Shown: piece after piece, positions 12,540 to 23,329 of the stretch
How positions within the stretch are numbered: position 1 is the first letter of the stretch
Layout: each line of letters begins with the position of its first letter
Assembly (NCBI GenBank): GCA_026874595.1
Contig: CM049308.1
Coordinates: 54,258,624-54,322,623 of the forward strand
Direction: 5' to 3'
From: Sipunculus nudus
Lineage: Eukaryota; Annelida; Sipuncula; Golfingiida; Sipunculidae
DNA length: 64,000 bases
Position numbers and translations under genes: made by a program
The notes under the pieces: model-generated
What the model saw: the letters and a program-made list of their open reading frames with translations, nothing else
Told to the model about the DNA's origin: nothing
Databases searched by the model: none

Positions 12540-12728
12540 CAGATAGAAGCGGATCTCGGGGGTCCGGATCCCCCTCTTCCTGCCGCTGAAACCTTTTTTA
12601 AGGGGCTCTAACTATTTTTTTCCCGGCCTGGACCTTCCTTTTCGGGACCTTGGAACCTTTTTTAAATTTGTTTCTTTAGTCTTCCGGGGTTTGTCCGCTA
12701 CTTTTCTCAAATCCTGGATCCGCCCCTG
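12540..12728 (+). repeat. GCGGATCC-type short interspersed element, near full length
   Basis: Begins with (C)AG..GAAGCGGATCTCGG and ends TCCTGGATCCGCCCCTG. The ends are imperfect inverted repeats around GCGGATCC. The interior has three CTTTTTT-like blocks and GGACC words. The same order of words occurs at 20981-21175 and 60000-60207, so this is a family of about 190-210 bp. It has no coding content and is probably a MITE; superfamily not assigned. Confidence 0.7.
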
Positions 12729-12734
12729 GCACAT

Positions 12735-14030
12735 ATGGAAGGATACCACAACAGCGGACCAGAAATTCAAGAACAGGGGAACGGTTACACTAATATTCTC
12801 TAAAAATGTCTTTAAGGGGCAGGGGGTTCAAGTTTTAATATTTATATTTCTTTAAATTTAGGATATACACTGGAACATGTATATATTTATTGAAATGTGA
12901 TGATGTCAATGGTGAAAATACGCATCTACATTTATAACTTACTAAATATCATATTTTAAATGTAATTCTTCGGGCGCCCCCCTGTGCATCCGCCACTCTA
13001 CTACAATAACTTATTCTAAAAGGGCTTCCTCGCTTAAACCTTACGTGCTTTAATTTACTGTAAAACAGATTCAGCTCTGCTTATACATGTTGATAAGAAC
13101 ATCCACATATATGACTTTAAAAGAAGTGGAAAGGTTCTCTAGTCGAGATTGTGGAAATTTGTCTTCTCAACAGTAATATCTCCAAGGAGTCGCCCATTTA
13201 GCTTTTATTCAAATGCATAAAAAACTCCCGTTTCCAAATTAAATTAAAAATGATAAAATCATAATTTGTTTGTAGACATTCCTTCATCATAAGTTCAATT
13301 GAATTTTTCCCGGAAATCGCATAAACATTTTTATTAAATTATTTATTATATATTCATTATTAATTATTCATTATAAAAGAAGTTCCTTGAAATGTAAATT
13401 TTCTGTTGCTACTTCCCCCAAGGATATCCGTGATGTAGTACCACGTGCATCGACATGGAGCCATCTCGGCGTGTGACGCAAATGCTCCTTTTACAGCATG
13501 TGTCAGTCCAATTCGAAGATGCCGAAGAATGTCCTGATTTATTTAACAGCACATCCTTGAACCGCATGTGATATTGTTAACCTAGCTACAATTATTTTCC
13601 TGGAAGGCAGGATCCTGCGTTGGCGTTGCTGGCTGACGTGACCCGCTCAGATTAGTAAGTGACAACACCCCGACCACGGTACACATAATGTAAATTAACT
13701 CCAGTAATCTGAATTCAGGAACGTTCACCTTTTCTTCAGACGTTCCTCTTTTGGTGAGCACTGTGGGAGGCCGGCCCTAAATATCTTAACTGTCAAACTT
13801 AAAAAAAAAAACAAAATTTGTTACATTTGAAGAAATTTGTTAATATATAATATCTGTATATTCTTAAAATATTACGTAATCCATGGAATCCTCTTCCAAA
13901 AACACAAAGTTGATGTTATTTGCCTTGAAACAATTCTAATTCAACATATTTGAATGGAATATATTACACTCTTCATTGAATATGTTTTTTAATAACGCCG
14001 CTAGTGTATGTAGAAGCCGGAGTGCAACCT
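12735..14030. other. Intergenic sequence, no gene recognised
   Basis: No convincing exon. The stretch at about 13420-13700 is less AT-rich than its surroundings but carries no open frame I can identify. Confidence 0.5.
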
Positions 14031-14047
14031 GGGGTTAAGATTTTGAC

Positions 14048-14100
14048 GCCCATAAACCCTAATTCGTACTCTTGTGATGGCTTAACTGTGCAAAATGCAC
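14048..14100 (-). repeat. Fragment of dispersed repeat family R (GAATCAGACTCACAAGAG)
   Basis: The + strand reads CATAAACCCTAATTCGTACT then CTTGTGA, matching the reverse complement of the better copy at 46725-46790. It is short and diverged. Confidence 0.5.
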
Positions 14101-14410
14101 GAACGGCATCAAGGAATATGCACAACCTGGGCATATGGACCGAATAATCGAAAAAAAAATCTAAAAATGGCTTGCATTCCTAAGAATGTAGATTCATAGT
14201 TGCGTTTCAGTTTGCTTCGTTCATTTTTCGGTTGAAAACAAGTCCATCTGCTTAAAAAAAATGTTACATTTTTATTTGGGCTAAACCTGGAGTTTTTGAA
14301 TTTAAATTTGAAGGCGTTTGACTTTCAAGTGTAACATACAATGAAAAAAATCTATTTTGGCTTCAAATGGGGGGCTTCATATATATGAAGCAACTGCTTT
14401 ATTTCCTATG

Positions 14411-14567
14411 TCAAATACAAGTGAACATCAATGAAATATTATTTATACAGAAAAAAAAAATTCGCCTGCGACCAACCATTACGACCACTTCTTTAAGTCC
14501 TAGATGAACATGGGGAAAACCCACTGGAAAACCAGCAGTTTCATCGGGCATCAGTGACATCATGAGC
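14411..14567 (-). CDS. Candidate terminal exon of an unidentified gene
   Basis: On the minus strand an acceptor-like TTCTTGCATTTACAG precedes base 14567. The frame that follows reads LMMSLMPDETAGFPVGFPHV then HLGLKEVVVMVGRRR, runs to a stop at 14413-14411, and is followed by AATAAA (14403-14398). The composition looks protein-like up to the A-rich run near 14455, and splice phase 2 fits the candidate upstream exon at 15230-15325, where AG|G forms an arginine codon. I do not recognise the protein. The last 20 residues, encoded across the A-run, may not be real. Confidence 0.33.
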
Positions 14568-14736
14568 CTGTAAATGCAAGAAAATGGGCGGTTAGCCCAG
14601 CCAGTGACGTTCGCTGTACAGGAACTGTACACTGTAATGCGCTTTAGAATAAAGCAAGAAGTTACCCATACCTGTCACACGAGGTAAAAATCCATGACAA
14701 TATTATCGAGACTTACCCCTGTACTGGCGGAAAGCA

Positions 14737-14828
14737 AACAAGGTTCCAATCACAGGCACTTGACACAATGTATAAACCGGGTGAGCGATATTACAGGAAT
14801 CAGAGGGCCTATCGCCCTATCACCTATG
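14737..14828 (-). repeat. tRNA-head-like repeat, copy 1 of an inverted pair
   Basis: Reversed, this reads GGTTACATAGGTGATAGGGC ... TATCGCTCACCCGG ... TACATTGTGTCAAGTGCCTG. The same order of words occurs on the + strand at 15007-15095. The CAGTGG..CGCTCGCC stretch of the other copy resembles a tRNA 5' half, so a SINE origin is possible. Confidence 0.55.
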
Positions 14829-15006
14829 TAACCAAACAACGCCAATAATTTACCATGGCTCCCTTACTTTGACTGCCATCAACTTAATGTATGCTAAAAT
14901 CACTTCTACATAAGTCTTAAAAGAATCTTCCTACTTGGCTGCTTCCACTCAGTCACTAATTTATTGGCAGTTAAAGGATGGGAACCATGTTTAACTATTG
15001 GGCAGG

Positions 15007-15095
15007 TTGGTTCGATAGGTGACAGGGAGATGGGTCCAGTGGTTCGTGTATCGCTCGCCTGGTGAATACATTGTGTCAAAAGCCTGTTGTTCACA
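15007..15095 (+). repeat. tRNA-head-like repeat, copy 2 of an inverted pair
   Basis: GGTTCGATAGGTGACAGGGA ... CCAGTGGTTCGTGTATCGCT ... TACATTGTGTCAAAAGCCTG matches the minus-strand copy at 14828-14737. The two copies point away from each other and lie within the putative intron between the 14.4 and 15.3 kb candidate exons. Confidence 0.55.
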
Positions 15096-15229
15096 TGCAC
15101 AACAGGAAAAAACGAATGATTTCTTACTGCAGTCCCAGGATATGTCTTGAGGGCTTCCCCGTAATAAGTGGGGCATTGGATGACACGAGAACGATAAGAA
15201 GGAGGAAACGTACAGAGATCATCATTTAC

Positions 15230-15325
15230 CTGAATAAAGTAGCGAGATTTGATGGTTTCGTGACAATGGCGTACCATTCTAGCATGGCGATGTCTTTGAA
15301 GTCATCCAAGATAGTTAGATTCAGA
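15230..15325 (-). CDS. Candidate internal exon of an unidentified gene
   Basis: A CTGTAATGCAG acceptor precedes base 15325 and a CAG|GTAAAT donor follows base 15230, enclosing 96 bp. One frame is fully open and reads LNLTILDDFKDIAMLEWYAI then VTKPSNLATLF. It joins in phase to the candidate terminal exon at 14567. The protein-like composition and two splice sites in the right places are the only evidence; the family is unknown and chance is possible. No further exons upstream were found. Confidence 0.32.
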
Positions 15326-15502
15326 CTGCATTACAGGGAGTCATTGAGATGTCTGACTATATGGATAATCCACTGACAGAAAACCTGAGGGTTTTCATTC
15401 ATTTTACAATATAGATTGCAAGAAACGTACCAGAAGCGGAAGAATGTATGTTGTCTGTAAACAATATAGTTATTAAATGAAATGTTGTCTTTCTCTTTTC
15501 CG

Positions 15503-15571
15503 GGGGGGGGGGGGGGGGGCGAGGGTTTGGGTGGATGGTAACCCCCTTAATTAAGTATATGCTTGCTCAAG

Positions 15572-15607
<36 letters not shown>
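15503..15607. repeat. Poly-G tract (15503-15519) and (TA)n microsatellite (15577-15607)
   Basis: Two simple-sequence tracts about 60 bp apart. Confidence 0.95.
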
Positions 15608-15609
<2 letters not shown>

Positions 15610-15659
15610 AATGCAGAAATTCATTTTGGTTTCTGACAACGTGACACAGTGGGAGAAAG

Positions 15660-15745
15660 ATTAATTTATATTCTGGTCCTTGCCAGGCTCGGTGACATTC
15701 GCACTCACAGGTCCTGAGTGCGTAATCATCCTCACTGTAAGTAGG
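15660..15745 (-). repeat. Partial SINE, same family as 21772-22048
   Basis: The + strand reads ATTCTGGTCC ... GGTCCTGAGTGCGTAATCAT CC, matching the + strand of the minus-oriented SINE at 21935-21992. Only the middle of the element is left. Confidence 0.6.
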
Positions 15746-16029
15746 CGCTGGCCACATCCTTCCTATTAAGCCTGCAGAAGGCTGGACTTGGGAAGGGATA
15801 GTTGTGAAAAATATTCAGATTCGTGTGCTCTACCAAAACACCCACAAAAGCTGATATAATATGACATATTATTCTCATCAGGCCAAGCACAGAAACAGGC
15901 AAACACCAGGTGTTTTTCTCCATATCAGCTCTCAGTTATCTAAAAACTTCTTCCTTTATTGTTCAGCACTAATCCCTCTTGTAAATGTCGATTAAACTTC
16001 CAGCCGGGGTCGGTGAGATTTTTCACGGT

Positions 16030-16378
16030 CGGCACCATCCCAGGGTGAGCGCTCTGCAGGCTTAATGGTGAGGCCGTGCCCAACTGCCGTGTTTCACTGA
16101 TAAACGAATGCGCCTTTCGGGGGTTCCCCAGTAGTATGATCCAGCAATGGAAACAAATAAACACCCAGGGCCCACTGGTGCAGTAGTCCCCGGGCCTGGT
16201 TAACATTAGGAAATAAAATGAGAGGAAGTATGTGATACTCCTTGTCACGTAGCCCGAAACCGTAAAGGATTTCTGCAGATGTACATATACTCAGATGAGC
16301 TAGCATTAAAAATGGAGCGGTTACCTCTAACAAAATCATATTTGAAAAAAAAAAAACAAAAAAAAAAAAAAAAACAGA
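16030..16378 (+). mobile_element. SINE with poly(A) tail
   Basis: The body contains CCCAGGGTGAGCGCTCTGCA ... GAATGCGCCTTTCGGGGGTTC and ends GCATTAAAAATGGAGCGGTT ACCTCTAAC followed by an A-rich tail (16345-16375). The same 3' end occurs reversed at 21772-21825 and the same 5' words at 40258-40375. Pol III-type retroposon structure (body plus A tail, no coding) is inferred. The tRNA-like head is not clear and the 5' limit is approximate. Confidence 0.7.
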
Positions 16379-16563
16379 CACTTACTTTTTATTGGGTGCG
16401 TTAACGTAATTTTGCATTCAATTTTGAGATATTTTTCACATTGAAAAGGAACAGAAAGAGAATGATTTATAGCCTTATCGCCAAATATACAATATCCCAA
16501 AGATCACCACGTGCCTCCATCTAAATGCTCCTTCCAAATTATTTCTTTTTGCATATGACTCTA

Positions 16564-17618
16564 CACTAAAAAAACAGATTGGTTGAATCAACCAAAAAAT
16601 TGGTTGATTCCAACAAATTTAATTGGTCAAAATATGTCCAAACAATTTATTGTTTAAAACAAATTAACCAATTTATTTTGGTCGTTATCAAACAACAGGT
16701 ATTGGTCAAATCAACCTATATATTGGTCAGAGCAACCAACACAGCTGATCATTTAACCCAACAAAATTGGTCAGTTTGACCGAAATAATTTGGTTATTCT
16801 CAACCGATGTACTTGGTCAACCAAAACAAATTGGTTAAATCAAATAATAAATTGGTCACATGAACCAATTCAAATTGGTCAGACTAGTGGACACATTTAT
16901 TTGTGCACTGCTACTTTCAGTCCCCTTTTCAGTTGTTTTATTCTTCAGATTGATTGGGTGTCTTTTTGTAAGTTATTCTTTAGTTTCGGGTTGCTTTGGT
17001 GTGGGTTTCAAGGTGAAACACAAATTCCGCCCGGTCTTGGAATCGAACCTGTGACCGCTCGCATACAAGTCAGACGTTTTGCCCCACAGCCAGTGAAGCT
17101 TGCATCACTTAATCGTGTCTGATTTGGAGCCATTTGTGTCTAATGTTAAAACTGACCAATCGGTTTGGTCAGTGCTTGACCAATCAGTTGGTAAAATACC
17201 CAATATGTTGATAAAATTAACCAATGTTTAACTCAACCAAGAAAACTGGTTAAATATATGCAACCAAACGGTCGACCAATAACAAATGGTCAAAATGACA
17301 AATGGGTTTGGTTACAAGTTGGTTAAAATTACCAATGTGTTGGTTAAATCAACCAATATCATCTCAAACAACCAAATTGGTCATATATGAGTGCTAAAGT
17401 AACCAATATTTTGGTTATCAATTGACCAATATATTGGTTAAACCTACATACAGTATTTGTATTCTGTTAACCAATAACAATGAGTCAAAACAACCAACTG
17501 GTTTGGTTTGTACTTTAACAATGCATTGGTTAAGATAAACAATATCTTGGTTAAAACAACCAAAACTGGCTTAACCAATTAAATTGGTTATATATTTAAC
17601 CAGTCTGTTTTTTTAGTG
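16564..17618. mobile_element. MITE-like element built from a TTGGTTAA/TTAACCAA word array
   Basis: The termini are CACTAAAAAAACAGATTGGT and, reversed, CACTAAAAAAACAGACTGGT, differing at one position over 20 bp. Both are flanked by TA (16562-16563 and 17619-17620). Almost the whole interior is the word TTGG(T)TAA or its complement TTAACCAA, alternating every 10-40 bp and often forming TTGGTT-AAAT-CAACCAA hairpins. The pattern is broken only by a nested tRNA-derived SINE (about 16895-17140). No coding frame. The TA duplication suggests a Tc1/mariner-like mobiliser, but an internal array of this sort is not part of the usual description of that group. Confidence 0.82.
16895..17140 (-). mobile_element. 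tRNA-derived SINE nested in the word-array element
   Basis: On the minus strand GGCTGTGGGGCAAAACGTCT (A-box region) is followed about 30 bp later by CACAGGTTCGATTCC, a perfect pol III B box. The cloverleaf is roughly recoverable with a CTTGTAT anticodon-like loop. A non-tRNA body follows. The insertion interrupts the TTGGTTAA array; target-site copies are not clear. Confidence 0.7.
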
Positions 17619-17639
17619 TATGTGTCATTGAATAGAAAG

Positions 17640-18284
17640 TCCAAGGCTACCTGTAATTTGGACGTGCTAACGAAAAGCCTAACCTAGGTTGTATGCACAA
17701 AGATACTGACAGGAACATTGTTTTTAAATGCAAAGAAGAAAGTGATGTTTTATGGATGTGGTGCTGGTATTAAACTGAGTGTTTAAAACCATTTTTTTCA
17801 AAATCAAAAGGGTAGAGGTTACCTATTTTCAGCTTTGGTTATATGTAATGAAAGTAAAACTCTAGGACGTTCGGTCGGAGAACCATCGAAGCACCGACTT
17901 GTGACTATAGCATCGATGTTTAAGAGAAGATAGTTCATTAATTAGGGAACGCCTCAGTTACCCAGAGAAAGATTTGCAATGAAACATCATGTCCAAAACG
18001 CCTAGGGCGTGTGTCAAATCCAGGAACGTTATTCTGTTGAAAGTTTACAAACAACTTGACTACTGTATTCTGGACGATAACATCATTCAATAAACCATTT
18101 GATAAACATCGCTTAAGAAATACGAATAATATTTAAAAAAAAAAGATACAGAAGGGAGGTAAAGGTATTACATTGGTTTGAAGGTAACATTAACATTCAG
18201 AGAAGCACAATAGGATAAAGGGGGCGTGGCAGCTCTAGTTATGTGAGCTTCACCTATTTTATTTATATATAGATCATAAATATG

Positions 18285-18332
<48 letters not shown>

Positions 18333-20030
18333 TAAAGCTTGCCAGGAGGCTTATAGGAGTTAATAAGTTTATTTCTATATCAATATATATTTAACTTGTT
18401 TTGGTAGGTGGCCCTACTAAGGGCCTCCAAAGTAAAAAAAAAAACATCGATTTCATTTTCAACCATCGATTTTCTTTTTTGGCCATTTTCTGTTTCAATT
18501 GGATATCTTATTGGTTGATTGTAAAAAGTTGAAATTTGGGAAAAAATTAATCCTAGGGGACATAAGTGGTGGGGTTGTACCTTCCGTAGCCTATTCTCCA
18601 TTATCGCTCAGTTGCGTGGCGGGAAGGGGGGGGGGGGGGGGGGGGAGGTTGGGATCCTTCTCTGGCGATTGCCGTTAAAAGTTAAAAAAACTATTTAGTA
18701 TTAAATCTGTTTAGCCCATAATTTATTTGTTGTATACCAAACATTCCGAAAGAGTGCTACAACAGGGTACAGGTATCGTACATAGATTCTGTACTTTTTA
18801 GGCGTTATATTAAAAACGGCATGTCTTAATGGATTTGCGGAAAAGCCAGGAACTTCATTGTTAACAATCATCAAATGTTCCTTATCAAATAAAGAAAAAA
18901 ATTAAGAATAAGTATATTTTTTTCAATTTTCAAAAGCACAAGGACTACAAGAGTGTTTTTTTTTATTCCCGTCGGATTTCTTCCGACCGCTTACCGTATT
19001 AAAAATACATAGACCCTACAGACAATTGAACAAAGAGGAGTTAATTAAATGGTTTAACATTCAAAATGAATGCAAGAAAAAAAACCCAACCAATTCCCGG
19101 TTATCACAGCACAGCATAAAGACGTCTGGTGACCCTTGACTTCATTAAATAAGGCAGGAATCGAACTTAGACGAGGATTTGTACTGGGTAATATTTCTGT
19201 TGAGTTTCATTTCATCATATCGCTGGTAAGTTATCGCGGCGACACCACAAGGGAGCCTGGTGTCCTCTGACCACATTAAGTATGCGGAGATTTCGTTATG
19301 AATCGAAGTGGGGGAGATAATCTATTGGTAGAAGGCTAATGGCCCTGCTAAGTTTTCATGGGTACTAAAAAAACTTAACCAACTAACAGACAGATGGTGT
19401 CAATACCACAATGCGTCCCGTCTGAGACGTGCGTTTGGAAAACATAAACTGGAAACACATCCTGTATAGTGCAACTCATCACTTCAAACCTAACTGATGG
19501 TTTGCTCATCCCAATCTTAATTACTATCTGTTGAGAAAAAAAAGGGAAAATGTTGACATACCTTTGTCTGGCTTCTATAATAAAATTAAATGGATTCTCC
19601 TAAGTAGTGTTATTAATGAAGTGACACCTCTGTAACCGCGTAGCTCTCTTTCTCTATCTACGTACACAAAGTAAAAAGGTCTCCAGATAGCAAATTACTT
19701 CACACCTGTATATAAATCACTCATGTATACAATTGTTACCAGTGGAACATTTCAAACATTTTACTTTAAAACCATATATATGGAAATATTAAATAATGTA
19801 TCTCATAATATATCTATGGTCTCATGTTAACAGCCATTTTAATCTTATCATATAACAACCGCAACAGCGAAACTTTTGCATTAAAGTTTTCTTTCGAATA
19901 TATTTTAGTTCCTTTCTTCTTGTTAGCTGTAATGTTCTGTTTTGACGGTACAGTATGAACGTGTTACAAAAGACAACTCTTTTCTAAATCTATACTTAAG
20001 CATATGTTACCCTAAAGGTTTTCTTATTGC
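17640..20030. other. Intergenic sequence with simple repeats
   Basis: No gene recognised. Contains a (TA)n tract at about 18286-18329 and a poly-G tract at about 18627-18645. A minus-strand B-box-like AAGTTCGATTCC near 19150-19160 may be a worn SINE, but the A box is not convincing. Confidence 0.5.
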
Positions 20031-20035
20031 AACCG

Positions 20036-20215
20036 CCAGGAAGGTTTGCGTTCATTCCCGTCCTTGTGTGTGTATGTGTGTGTGTTTGTTAACAACATAA
20101 CACACGCACTAATGAACGAAATCTCATAAACATACAGGCCATTCTTGGACTTGGCCAAGGAATATTCGATTATAATTTAGTTTTCTCCCGATTCTAAAGC
20201 GTTATCAAGGATTGC
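20036..20215 (+). repeat. Dispersed repeat family F (CCGCCAGGA...GGAATATGGGCC)
   Basis: CCGCCAGGAAGGTTTGCGTT ... CCGTCCTTGTGTGTGT ... GGCCAAGGAATATTCGATTA follows the word order of the fuller copy at 62505-62770. No coding. It may be the 3' tail of a non-LTR retrotransposon, but that is unproven. Confidence 0.6.
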
Positions 20216-20219
20216 ACAG

Positions 20220-20980
20220 AATAAGTTAATCCTTATCACCATGGCCCGGTGACCTGTTCAGGTCACGTTCGAGCGGCCGGCACCTTGAAGTGTGTCCAGA
20301 TTGTTCGCACAGCGTAACTTGTAGTTCCATGGCGGATGCTTGTATCTATTGGGATGCACATTTCTAATTTACTTATTTTCTACCACTTTGGATAATAACT
20401 GATATAAGTTGACGCCTGGATATTGCTAGTTATTCTCGTTCCTTGAACCCGTTTCGAGGATATTTATTTTAGGAATTAAAATGGTAGTGAAAAAATGAAT
20501 TGAGCCTGAGAATATGCTTGCCGTTTTATGAAATTGATTTCACAGTATCAATAATCCTGTTGGAAGTTCTCTCCTCCTTAAGTTAAGTGCTTCTGAAATT
20601 CCGAGTTGCTTTAGCCGGACAATCATTTATTAAAATAACTTTTAAGATATGTACCCCATTTCATCGATGAGATAAGGTCTCCTTTGCCTTCTTTAAATGC
20701 AGTTTGTTCTTTATACTAGGATAAAAGTAATCAAATCAATATCAAGTTTAGCACGGAAATGCTTTGGTTAATACCACTTTAACTCAAATGTAAATTATCA
20801 TTGTGAAATTGAGCATATTCCCACGCAGGATTACGAGTGCGTTTTTATTTCACCATATTTTAGCAAACTAAAGCGATTCCAGTTTCATTAAAAAGGAAAA
20901 TGAAGAAAAATAATTCCTTGCCTCGAAAGATGTTTGACCAACTTTGATTGATTAGCCGAATCACTAATAAGAATAAAATA
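20220..20980. other. Intergenic sequence, nothing recognised
   Basis: AT-rich sequence with no coding, splice or terminal-repeat signal that I can support. Confidence 0.5.
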
Positions 20981-21175
20981 CAGAAGCGGTGGGGGTATTT
21001 AGGGGTTGGGGTGGAGATCCACCCCCCCCCTTTTTTCCATCCGCCGCAACCTTGTTTAAGACTTGCAGAACAAATTATGCGGTCTGGACCCCCTCCCTTT
21101 TACGGACCCGGGGACCCTTTTTTTGACTTTGTCATTAGTGCTTCTTTGTTAGACCCCTCTAACTCCTGAAACCTC
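20981..21175 (+). repeat. GCGGATCC-type short interspersed element, diverged right end
   Basis: Starts CAGAAGCGG like the 60000 copy. It shares the internal order GGGG..., CCGC.G.AAC..TTT, ATTATGCGGTCTGGACCCC, GGGGACCCTTTTT and TTTGTCATTAGT.CTTC. The right end (ACTCCTGAAACC) is a decayed form of TCCTGGATCC. A frame of 73 codons runs through it and is not a gene. Confidence 0.68.
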
Positions 21176-21589
21176 CATTTTAATACATCTTCAAGTTATA
21201 AATGCTTTTGTTTTATTCAAGAAATGCGGATAAATGTTGAATTTATCCTCGCGCTCAATATGTTTGAGCAACTATGATTGATTTTCTGGTAGAGTTAAAC
21301 CAAAGCACATATAATAAAATAAAGACACCATCAAAGCATTCTTTGTATTATTCACGTAATGAGGACAAAAACGCTAACGAACTGAATAACCTCGCCATCC
21401 ATGAAAACGTTGCCGTTAGAATTCAATAGTGTTACGCACGTAAACCCAATAATTAATTTTGGATTCCAAATTGTCCGTTGGGATTTTATTTTCGTTGAAT
21501 TCGGGGGTTTGTTCTCACAAAATAAAAAAAAACAACCTTTTAGTTTTTTTGTGGAACTTTTAAACGTACTCATGTAGGCCTACATTACC

Positions 21590-22515
21590 GTCCGAGTTAA
21601 ACCTACGTGACATACCATACATCGCACAACACATAAACGTCAGGTCTACAACAGAAATTTGGGGAAATACCTAGGATTGTCGTACGAAACGCAGCTGGTT
21701 TGCGACGGAAAAAAACTGTCGTTAACTACGAACAAGTTCAATTTTTTATTCAGCGTGGTAGAATTATCTTTTTTTTTTTAATAATTTATTTTGGTGGAGG
21801 TAACCGCCTCCATTTTTAATGCTGACTTATCTAATTCTTAACCTAAGTATGTGCATCAGCAAGAGTTTCTTTTTCTGTTTGGGACTACTTGACAGTGCGG
21901 TAGCACTCGCTTCCAATCATTTTTATTTTGTATTCTGGTGTCACCCAAGCCCGGTGTCCACCGCACCTGCGGGTCCTGAGTGTGTAATCATCCCCCTTAA
22001 TGGGTCATAACACCGAGGAACCCCCAAAGACGCACTCGTATGTGAGTGAGAATTATCTTTATATCAGGCCGATCTCGTTAGTCTTTTGTATTATGCCGTA
22101 CGACTGTATCACGGTAAACCTACGGCTTTTGTACGATATTTTGGTTATCTGAGGCCCATAAGCCAGCCCGACGATTGACGCACGTTCTACCTACGAAGGT
22201 CCTACGAATGTTCTACCATTGTAGGTAGTTCCTTCGACCGCCGTGGGTCTGTCTTAAGAGTATAATTGTATCTTACAGTTGTAAAGACCATCATAGGGAC
22301 TGCATTCGACATTTCGTAGGAAGAGCATAGATTAGACTTGTACACCCCTGACTTATTTCCCGCGACCGTCGTACAACTTATATATATATATATTTTTTTT
22401 ATGTTAACGCTTCCACGAAATTATATATATAAAAACACTCCAAAACCCACGACGGTTCCATCTGTGGTAGCCCTGCTGAAATCGTACGACAGTCGAAATC
22501 GTAGGTTGTTTGTGA
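21590..22515. mobile_element. Word-array element (CGTACGA / CCTACGA), interrupted by a SINE
   Basis: Both sides of the SINE at 21772-22048 are dense in CGTACGAC, TCGTACGA, CCTACG and CGTAGG words on both strands (for example 21678-21720, 22095-22140, 22180-22240, 22310-22320, 22482-22506). This CpG-rich content contrasts with AT-rich neighbours. The left edge GCCTACATTACC and reversed right edge GCCTAAATCAC may be worn terminal repeats; that part is weak. No coding. Confidence 0.55.
21772..22048 (-). mobile_element. SINE insertion with 12-bp target-site duplication
   Basis: AGAATTATCTTT is present on both sides (21760-21771 and 22049-22060). The minus-strand element ends in an A tail (the T run from 21772) after ATGGAGGCGGTTACCTCCAC. 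Its body holds GAGTGCGTCTTTGGGGGTTC and the GATTACACACTCAGGACCCG stretch. The clean target duplication and A tail show L1-type retroposition. It is probably 5' truncated compared with the copy at 16030-16378. Confidence 0.85.
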
Positions 22516-22519
22516 TTTA

Positions 22520-23225
22520 GGCTTAAATAGGAATGACCTATATTGATGAGGTTAAATAATACGCATCGAACGTGATATAAACACCTTTTTATTAAAAAGA
22601 ATTCCTGAATAAATCTTATTCTGTGAAAAAAAGATATTCAGTTCTGCCTTTCGTTGAGTAAATTTAGATTATTTCAGCAATGGTCGAGTTACTAGGGTTT
22701 CTATTAAAGTATGTATGTTTTGCTCAAGTATAATTAGATATGTTCTAATAAACAACGGATTTAAACCCCACGGATAGTGTTTCATGCTAAAACCATGAAC
22801 CTATAGACTCACGAAATTATCTGAATTAACAGGGATACAGGGAACTTACAGGGCCCAGTGTTATATTCTGGTCTTCCTTTCTTCCCAGTTTTCCCGGCCC
22901 TTCAATACCCATCGAAAATATCATTTTTTAAACACTTTTTGTCTGATTTGTGTTTATATACTTTATAACTTTAATATACCCTTGTTAAGAGCTCATCGTA
23001 ATAGTTAATACAGGTATTGTTTGAACCCTGTCTGCAAAGAGGGGTGGTGAAAAGGGCATATGATTAGACCATTTTTAACTAAATATATTTAAGCAGATAT
23101 TTAACCAGACATAAAGTATCTTTATGACTGTCACAGCTTATATACACTCATTTTCAGACAACATTGTGTATTCAGTTGCCCTTTTGGTTGATTATCGATA
23201 TGAACTGTGCATCTGATACTGACGT
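22520..23225. other. Intergenic sequence, nothing recognised
   Basis: No coding or repeat signature that I can support. Confidence 0.5.
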
Positions 23226-23227
23226 AT

Positions 23228-23310
23228 TATTTCCATCAAGGAATATTCACAAATGTACAGTCATTAATGCATGAATGACCCTAGGAATATGGGCCAAATA
23301 AATGAATGCA
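23228..23310 (+). repeat. Dispersed repeat family F, partial
   Basis: AAGGAATATTCACAAATGTA CAGTCA ... AGGAATATGGGCCAAATAAATG matches the 3' part of the family seen at 62665-62735. Confidence 0.6.
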
Positions 23311-23329
23311 AACACGGGTGGGGGTGCAT

